A stretch of 22,013 bases of DNA, from positions 1 through 22,013 of the forward strand of contig DATMFB010000105.1 in assembly GCA_035556395.1 (NCBI GenBank), read 5' to 3'. Below, in pieces: positions 17,801-22,013 of this stretch (position 1 is its first letter; the number at the start of each line of letters is the position of its first letter). The notes beneath the pieces are model-generated. The model did no database searches. It worked only from the letters and a program-made list of their open reading frames with translations, and had not been told where the DNA came from. This DNA is from 73-13 sp035556395 (GTDB lineage Bacteria; Actinomycetota; Actinomycetes; Actinomycetales; Microbacteriaceae). A program made the position numbers and the translations under genes.

Positions 17801-18797
17801 CGATGGCGAGCGCGACCCGAGGCACCACCCCCTCGTACACGCGGTCGCGCAGGCGCGTGCCGAGGTCGGCGGCGTACTTGCCCGAGCCGTCGAGGATCTG
17901 CTGCGCGGAGCCGTCGGCGTCGAGCGCCTCGGCGGAGAAGATGAGGTGGAGTAGCGCGGCCTGCTCGGGCGCGAGCAGATCCAGGTCCAGTTCGAAGTAG
18001 GTCTCGGACTGACCACGCTGGCCGACGCCCACACCGTCACGTCCGGGGTAAAGCCGCAGGGTCGACTTGCGAAGCGCGATCACCCACGGCACGGCCTCGC
18101 GGCCAGCGATCTCCAGCGCCTTCGCCACGGGTGTGAGCTGGTAGGTCGCGGATTTCTGATCGAAGTGCTCGTCGTCGCGCAGCAACACTGCGACCGCGCG
18201 CCGTGGCCCGCTCGATGTGCGCAGGACGAGCAGCCGCTCTGTCCCCGCGGGCTCGGCGTCGAACCCGAGCGCCTCCACCAGCTCGATGCCGCGCTTGGGC
18301 AGGATCGGCGTCGCCCTTTGACCCGCGGACTCCCAATCGGCACGGCGAGGTACGTCACGATTCAGGTGGTAGGTGGCGAACAGGAAGTGGTTGGAGAAGC
18401 CGTCCGTGCCCGCCGAGGACATCGCCTCCTGAATGGCGCGGATGCGCCCGTGAGCAGCGAGCCCGTTCCCCTCCTCCAGCACGGACTGGAGCTGCCGCTC
18501 GGCCTGACCGACCGTGACGGGGCCAATGGGCGGAGCGTCCGCGGACGGATAGTGAATCCAGACGCCATCCGGGGTGACGGCTGCGACGATGAAACCCATC
18601 GGAGCCCGCGTACCGCGCGACTTCCACAGGTCGTCGAGCACGCCCTTCGTCGGTCGCGCGGTCAGGCGGGCGATACCGACCTGGATCGCCCCTGCCCCGG
18701 CGTCATCCCGGCCGAGGACGACAATGGCGTCGGCAGCGCCCGCGGGCGCATCCGCCCACGCGACCGTGTGAATCCCGTCAAGATTCAACGCCGACAT
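14808..18797 (-). CDS. Large Eco57I/PglX-like N6-adenine DNA methyltransferase, first gene of the operon
   Basis: A 1329-residue protein from ATG 18797 with a G-rich ribosome binding site; a TTG just before it is less likely. Visible elements are an N-terminal region ending in PWVIALRKSTLRLYP (about 238-252), similar to the pre-methylase part of type IIG and PglX proteins, then REFGTIYEGLLE and TGSYYTP before the catalytic domain. The AdoMet site is VADLAMGSAHFLVAA (about 592-606), then YGLDINPLAVELSQLALW, and motif IV is NPPW (839-842), the gamma-class N6-adenine signature. Motif I departs from the usual DPAMGSGHF. The C-terminus (about 1100-1300) resembles a target-recognition region. No PD-(D/E)XK nuclease is evident, so cleavage probably resides in the partners. 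Expected role: marking self DNA. Confidence 0.9.
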   Translation of the reverse strand: MSALNLDGIHTVAWADAPAGAADAIVVLGRDDAGAGAIQVGIARLTARPTKGVLDDLWKSRGTRAPMGFIVAAVTPDGVWIHYPSADAPPIGPVTVGQAERQLQSVLEEGNGLAAHGRIRAIQEAMSSAGTDGFSNHFLFATYHLNRDVPRRADWESAGQRATPILPKRGIELVEALGFDAEPAGTERLLVLRTSSGPRRAVAVLLRDDEHFDQKSATYQLTPVAKALEIAGREAVPWVIALRKSTLRLYPGRDGVGVGQRGQSETYFELDLDLLAPEQAALLHLIFSAEALDADGSAQQILDGSGKYAADLGTRLRDRVYEGVVPRVALAIADQLPTLGLALDAHGLQTAYHLTMRILFRMLFQAYGEATELLPAGRNDHYDANSLQAFITREIGTGPDQFSTESAAIWSDLTQVWDVIFQGNSRWEVPAYGGSLFDPATEEGALLSRVKLTDSVIGPALQELLSEETVDQTWGPVDFRSLQVREFGTIYEGLLESSLSLAEQHLTVDRNGAYVPAKDDDEIVAPAGRPYFHSASGERKATGSYYTPKIVVDHLIERSVEPALKAHLDRIKTLMDEGKERQAADAFFDFRVADLAMGSAHFLVAAVDKIERGMRDFLTATEVPGVRAELARLAEKAREALGQDTDGAKAITDGQLLRRQVARRCIYGLDINPLAVELSQLALWIHTFVPGLPMSSLDHGLVLANSLTGIGTIDEAMDALKADGLFEQIIREPLTAARDLLIDYANASEADKSEVAAGAEMLAKARDAAAPAKAIFDVAVAKRLGVTIDEAWDAEQFVTLAAMREVREAVNPLQPAHMPYLFPEVFLRDRPGFDVLVGNPPWEELVYEEIKFWTLRFPGLKGWAVERQKELIEQYRDSRPDLVAQMVAERTRTDALRSVLAKGPFPGLEKGHADLYKAFCWRFDSLVRNGGRFAVVLPRTATSALGTADWRRAVISHGSFVSVTTLLNTAQWVFKDVHGQYSIALVTCARGASARTAIAGPFASEAAMSAALESEAVKVSNDELRAWSEALSFPLLPVPESAGVFLQLRKSPSLGASRTDMDFVPVQGDFNQTIDAALWSVGDFTKELLVLKGASFDLWAPSAGRAHGSASSEIVGPRASEKLRRQARTSSSAFFGVDAEALISGGRMPYQQPRIAFRDITNQTNQRTVIAALVPPAVLTNKAPFLFNRMRDSRAEAFLLGVLASIPLDWYARRFVELSLNFFILKAFPIPELKPESLLANRVISAAGRLSATDDRFTEWAAEVGVEVGTANDEPTKSELIAELDALVSLLYGLTREQVEHVFATFHRGWDYAARLERVLAYYDQWKDA

Positions 18798-18876
18798 CAA
18801 TCCCCGCCCTCGATCAAGCGTCTTCAGAAGCCCCGGGGACGCTCCGCACGCGCGCCAGCACGAGCATCGCGATCAG

Positions 18877-18902
18877 ACGCAACCTCACCATGATTGTTGC
18901 GT
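18877..18902 (-). promoter_or_regulatory. Inverted repeat upstream of the defence-like operon
   Basis: Perfect 7-bp arms ACGCAAC (18877-18883) and GTTGCGT (18896-18902) are separated by 12 nt, 80-105 nt upstream of the methyltransferase start. This is a plausible operator or 5' UTR hairpin. A weak minus-strand promoter may lie just upstream (TTACGT and TAGGGT, 18 nt apart), but that match is poor. The remaining 18798-19069 sequence shows no recognisable gene. A 25-codon frame (18814-18891) lacks a ribosome binding site. Confidence 0.35.
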
Positions 18903-19069
18903 GAAGGGGCTTCCCTCCGTCGACCCTAGGTCACACCGCTTCCTCGACGTAAGGGCGACGGCGTGTGGGCCAGTCCTGGTCAGCCCGCCGTCTACCATCC
19001 ACATTCCAGTTTCACCGACGCACCAACAGGAACCAGCGTGGGCTTGCAGACTCGAGGCCGCGCAACTCG

Positions 19070-19366
19070 CTAATCGCGGGTCGGATCCTGGCTGAGCTCC
19101 ACGCGGTCATAGGACGCACTGTGAAAGTCGACGTCGGGCGCCACATCGACGTCGACGATGTTCGAGAATGTGGTGTTGATGCCCACGCGCCCGATCGCCT
19201 TCTGCAAGGCCTGGGCAGCCGGGTAGATGATCCCGAGGACCTGGTCTCTGCCGGAGTAGTAGTTCCAAACCTTGCCCGTTACGGAAGCGTTCAGATGCTT
19301 CCAGTCGCCGCCGATACCGACCGCAGCGCCAATCGACATGAGGATCCGGATGCTGGAAGACCACAC
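19070..19366 (-). pseudogene. C-terminal remnant of a DUF726/TMCO4-like alpha/beta hydrolase
   Basis: About 98 codons ending in TAG at 19070-19072. The pattern GIGGDW, ASVTGKVWNYYS, RDQVLGIIYPAAQ, then IVDVDVAPDV and FHSASYDRVEL matches the end of DUF726 hydrolases: a W-x-V-xG-xVxNxYS-xxDxVLxxLY block, then a conserved D-V-x-H-x-Y ending. The hydrolase core, including GHSLG, is missing, and the frame runs open upstream with no plausible start. I read it as a fragment left after rearrangement. A small independent protein cannot be fully excluded. Confidence 0.5.
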
Positions 19367-19514
19367 CCGAGCGCGGCGTAACTCAGGAGCCGGGGTCGCT
19401 GGAGCCGCTGATGCCGCTCGTTAGGTGCCGCCGGGACTTGCTCGTCGGGCAAATGTGTGGCCGCCCAAGCCGCTCGCGCCGGAAGTTGTACTCACTCGGT
19501 CCTAGCGATGACGG

Positions 19515-20516
19515 CTATTGCGGCAAGGAGGTCCAGCGCGTCTCGCAGGCTTCGCAGCGTTCGAGCGTCTCCCAGTCACGGGTCTGGACGAAGTAGACAC
19601 CGCACATCGAGCGGACCGCGACGCCGTCGATTGCCGCGTCGGCGAGATTGCGGCGATGCGCGTAGTGGGCCCGATCGTTCGTACTCGAAGAGGCGAGTTC
19701 GCGGCGGTCGGTGATCGCACGAAGCTCATCGGCGCGTGCAGACGCATGACCGATGTCGTCAACTGTCGAGAAGGTCTCACCGACCCGATCCCACGAGATC
19801 TCGGGTGGGCTGATTGAGATTAGGACCCGGATCGTCGCGATCCAGCCAAGGTCGGAAGCGCGGAAGTGGTCCGCGAGCCGGAACTCGACATGCAAGTCCT
19901 CGCGGGCGTAATCGGTGTCGGCGTGCTGCTCAATCGTGATGGTCGCGCTCCCGAAAACCTCGGCCGCATCTTGGGGGTGCGGCAGTATCAGTTCAATCCC
20001 GCCTCCAGTCGCGATGGATTCGAGCGCTGCGAGCGTCCGCCGCTGGATCTCGAGCTCCCAGTCGGGGATAAGGGCAGCCACGCGCTCTCGCTTGAGCTGC
20101 TGTCGATCTTCTTCCGTGGGGAGCCAGTCGCCGATCACCCTGGCATCATTCGCGCGTTTCACGACCTCGTAGAAGTCGTCGCGGTCATCGTGCCCGCCCT
20201 TGGCGAGGCCTGCGGCGACAAGCCAGGGCCAGTCATCCTGATCGACCCAGACGGCGCCACGCCACTGGCCCCTACGGATCTCAAGCAGCGAAAAATCGGT
20301 GCTACTCCGGATGGCGCCTTCGTGGAGGTCGTCCACCTGCTCTGCCCCGAAGCTCTCCGCTGCTTTCCTGATAATCGGATGCCGCAGGTCGCTCAACGGC
20401 GAGAAAGGGTCGAGGCCGTCCACGCCCGGTTGGGCGCGCGAGCCTTCCCAGCCATCCCGCAGATCTGCGCGCAAAACGCGGAGCGTTGGCCGAGCGCGGC
20501 GAATGAACGACACCAT
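19515..20516 (-). CDS. Hypothetical protein with a DUF3039-like C-terminal Cys motif
   Basis: A 333-residue soluble protein, not recognised as a whole. The N-terminus is basic (RRARPTLRVLRADLRDGW). The middle is mixed alpha/beta, with charged helices and an EDLHVEFRL strand segment. The last 65 residues end in VRSMCGVYFVQTRDWETL and CEACETRW. This C-x(n)-C-x-x-C arrangement closely resembles the end of actinobacterial DUF3039 proteins and may bind zinc. It lies 62 nt downstream of the excisionase-type HTH gene in the same direction, so the two probably form a module. The ribosome binding site before ATG 20516 is weak. It could be the effector of that pair, but this is inference from position only. 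Confidence 0.65.
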   Translation of the reverse strand: MVSFIRRARPTLRVLRADLRDGWEGSRAQPGVDGLDPFSPLSDLRHPIIRKAAESFGAEQVDDLHEGAIRSSTDFSLLEIRRGQWRGAVWVDQDDWPWLVAAGLAKGGHDDRDDFYEVVKRANDARVIGDWLPTEEDRQQLKRERVAALIPDWELEIQRRTLAALESIATGGGIELILPHPQDAAEVFGSATITIEQHADTDYAREDLHVEFRLADHFRASDLGWIATIRVLISISPPEISWDRVGETFSTVDDIGHASARADELRAITDRRELASSSTNDRAHYAHRRNLADAAIDGVAVRSMCGVYFVQTRDWETLERCEACETRWTSLPQ

Positions 20517-20578
20517 GCCATTCTGCCGACGCCCACCGACCGGGAGCGGGCGGCACGCGCCCCTGGTTGGCGATTCGA

Positions 20579-20974
20579 CTAGAGCAGGTCGGCGAGCTCG
20601 TCAATCGCTGCGGCTCGGGTCTGCTGCTGGTGCGCGAAGCGCTGGGCGAGTTCGCGGCGGTCACGCTGGCGACGCTCTTCAAACTTCGCAAGTTCGCTGA
20701 ACGGGATACGTCGGTCGCGCCCGACACGATCGAAGCCAATCTCACCGCGGTCAAGCAGCTTGTACAGGTGCGTACGGCTCATCCCGAGACGCTCAGCGGC
20801 CTCGTTGGGCGTGAACGTCTGTGTGGCTCCAAACGCGACGACCTCAGCACCCGCGCGACGAAGATCGACAAGCGCGTGGATGACGTCGAGCATCTCTGGC
20901 GAGATGTCAGCAGCAGCGCGCTCAAGCTGAGCGAACTGCTCGAAGGGAACGCTAGAAGTATCGAGAACGTGCAT
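20579..20974 (-). CDS. Excisionase-family HTH DNA-binding protein (antitoxin-like)
   Basis: A 131-residue protein from ATG 20974, with GGTGG about eight nt upstream; the longer upstream frame has unrelated codon use. Residues 52-96 hold the MerR/excisionase winged helix-turn-helix: TFTPNEAAERLGMSRTHLYK, LLDRGEIGFDRVGRDRRIPF. A helical N-terminal part (PEMLDVIHALVDLRR) may dimerise, and the Arg/Gln-rich tail is coiled-coil-like. In actinobacteria this architecture usually leads a type II toxin-antitoxin pair with a PIN-domain toxin. Here no PIN domain follows; the next gene is the 333-residue DUF3039-like protein. It could also be a DNA-binding factor left from an integrated element, given its position 230 nt from tRNA-Pro. 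Confidence 0.82.
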   Translation of the reverse strand: MHVLDTSSVPFEQFAQLERAAADISPEMLDVIHALVDLRRAGAEVVAFGATQTFTPNEAAERLGMSRTHLYKLLDRGEIGFDRVGRDRRIPFSELAKFEERRQRDRRELAQRFAHQQQTRAAAIDELADLL

Positions 20975-21157
20975 GGGAATCACCACCGCAGATTGGCGAC
21001 GCCAGCTGGCAAGTCCGGCGTAAATGTCACAGATGAAACTACCGGATTGACAACTGAATGTCAAAGCACCACGTCTACTGCGGGAACAGAGGTTTAGCGA
21101 GACGTCCGACCTCACGTTCTCTGCCCGTTTGCGGAGAGACAGATCGGAACTGAGACG

Positions 21158-21193
21158 AAAAGGTCCCGGTGAGAAAGCGATCTCACCGGGACC
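21158..21193 (-). terminator. Intrinsic terminator of tRNA-Pro
   Basis: A perfect 13-bp stem (GGTCCCGGTGAGA at 21162-21174 with TCTCACCGGGACC at 21181-21193), a 6-nt loop and, on the minus strand, a following TTTT. It lies 12 nt after the tRNA 3' end, in the right orientation to end its transcript. Confidence 0.85.
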
Positions 21194-21205
21194 CCTGCTA
21201 CGGCG

Positions 21206-21279
<74 letters not shown>

Positions 21280-21292
21280 TAACAGCCACACG

Positions 21293-21322
21293 AGTCTACT
21301 GGCTTCGAGACCAGTCACAGAA
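21293..21322 (-). promoter_or_regulatory. Possible promoter of tRNA-Pro
   Basis: On the minus strand TTCTGT (21317-21322) and TAGACT (21293-21298) are 18 nt apart. The -10-like box lies 13 nt before the mature tRNA, giving a short leader. The -35 match is weak. Confidence 0.35.
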
Positions 21323-21400
21323 CTGAACCGCGCCGGAGCGACCCGGGACACACAGATTGACCACCAGTGCTTGCCATCCATCAGTCGCCATACTGGCCGC

Positions 21401-21863
21401 GTGGTCTACATCGTGATGATCCTGCTGCTGCTCATCGTTGGGCCGATCGGGGCGACCGCGATCGAGGTCGGGTCGACGGATCATCCGCTCCTCGCGGCGG
21501 CGACGTTCTGGTTCGCGTTCTTCGGCGGCGTCCGGCTGTTCATCGCCGGCATCAGCCAGGCGCTGAACCCCGCCTTCACGGTGAAACATCCTCGGTCAGA
21601 AGGACCCGAACCCCGGCGCGAACTACCTCGCACAGGAGCTCGGCTACGCGAACATCGGGCTCGGGGTGCTCGGCATCGTCAGCCCGTGGCTCGGCTGGGC
21701 GCCGGCCGGCGCGCTCGCGATCGGCGTGTTCCTGCTGCTCGCCGGCATCCGGCACCTCGCCAAGCGCGGGAAGGGCGCGAAGGAGTGGTTCGCGACCGCG
21801 ACGGACCTGGCGTTCTCCGTCGTGCTGCTCGTCATCTCCGGGTTCGCGCTCGCGAGCGCCTGA
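21401..21863 (+). pseudogene. DUF6790-like small membrane protein gene with a single-base frameshift
   Basis: The first part (GTG 21401) encodes VVYIVMILLLLIVGPIG, then FWFAFFGGVRLFIAGISQA, then LNPAFT. The second, in the next frame up to TGA 21861-21863, encodes DPNPGANYLAQELGYANIG and GLGVLGIVSPWLGWAPAG plus another membrane helix and a hydrophobic C-terminus. Removing one A from AAA at 21584-21586 joins the two into a continuous protein of about 153 residues with four membrane segments and the family's conserved 'ELG.AN...G' region. Either the gene is inactivated or the base is a sequencing error. CATACT six nt before the GTG, with no ribosome binding site, suggests a leaderless transcript. 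Confidence 0.75.
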
Positions 21864-21881
21864 CCCCGCGCCAGGTCAGAT

Positions 21882-22013
21882 TCACTCCGTCAGAACGCCG
21901 GCGAGGAAGTCCGCGAGCGCCTCGCGCCCCGTCGGGGTCGCCTGGACGCCGTGCCCGGCCATCTCGACGACGACGAGTTCACCGCGCGGGAAGCGCTCCG
22001 CGAGCACGGCCGC
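21882..22013 (-). CDS. Alpha/beta hydrolase, C-terminal end only
   Basis: The last 43 residues, ending in TGA at 21882-21884. ERFPRGELVVVEMAGHGVQA followed by a terminal helix (REALADFLAGVL) is the usual end of alpha/beta hydrolases of the proline iminopeptidase/TAP type, with the catalytic His in AGHG. The substrate cannot be inferred. It converges on the frameshifted membrane protein gene with an 18-nt gap. Confidence 0.75.
   Translation of the reverse strand, partial: AAVLAERFPRGELVVVEMAGHGVQATPTGREALADFLAGVLTE

Noticed and set aside
9489..18797. Calling the operon DISARM, BREX or Dpd outright
   Set aside because: Individual proteins resemble parts of these systems, but the defining partners (DrmA/DrmB, PglZ/BrxC, DpdA) are absent from the window, and a DUF262-DUF1524 gene in the middle does not fit.
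18814..18891. A 25-codon minus-strand frame as a leader peptide gene
   Set aside because: No ribosome binding site, no repeated regulatory codons and no attenuator hairpin. Kept only as part of the leader observation.

Overview
The window looks like chromosomal DNA of a high-GC actinobacterium, probably a member of the Microbacteriaceae or a close relative. This is inferred from the strong G/C bias at third codon positions, GTG starts, an LAxTG sortase signal, and DUF6790-type and DUF3039-like proteins. I cannot name the species. The outer parts look like ordinary chromosome. The interior (about 2.6-21.2 kb) looks like an accessory region that ends at a tRNA-Pro gene.

Left part (1-8056). The window opens with the 3' end of a PfpI/DJ-1 family gene. 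A large secreted beta-helix surface protein with an LAxTG anchor follows. Next is a minus-strand HTH gene with an imperfect palindrome over its ribosome binding site and start codon, plus a small partner gene. A C-terminal helicase remnant lies back to back with an unidentified plus-strand remnant. Then come a Stealth-family sugar-phosphate transferase and, overlapping it tail to tail, a minus-strand group of three genes: an LLM flavin-dependent oxidoreductase, a small Rv0428c-type SH3 protein and a metallophosphoesterase.

Centre (8057-18797). An IS3-family element of about 1.26 kb with 24-bp inverted repeats sits at the 3' end of a tightly coupled minus-strand operon. In transcription order the operon encodes a 1329-residue Eco57I/PglX-like adenine methyltransferase, a DUF262-DUF1524 (GmrSD/SspE-like) nuclease, a PLD-SNF2 helicase, and a fourth gene cut off by the IS after about 55 codons. 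Junction spacings are a 1-nt overlap, 4 nt and 2 nt, so this is a single translational unit. It looks like an anti-phage defence system: modification by the methyltransferase, sensing and cleavage by the DUF262-DUF1524 protein, translocation and possibly nicking by the PLD helicase. The exact three-gene combination does not match a named system I can recall and is the main candidate for something undescribed.

Right part (18798-22013). A 7-bp inverted repeat lies upstream of the operon. Then come a remnant of a DUF726-like hydrolase, an excisionase-type HTH gene followed by a 333-residue protein with a DUF3039-like tail, and tRNA-Pro(GGG) with a strong intrinsic terminator. The tRNA 3' end faces the accessory region, as expected of an integration site, but I saw no integrase and no duplicated tRNA end. 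The window closes with a DUF6790-like membrane protein gene broken by one extra A and the 3' end of an alpha/beta hydrolase gene.
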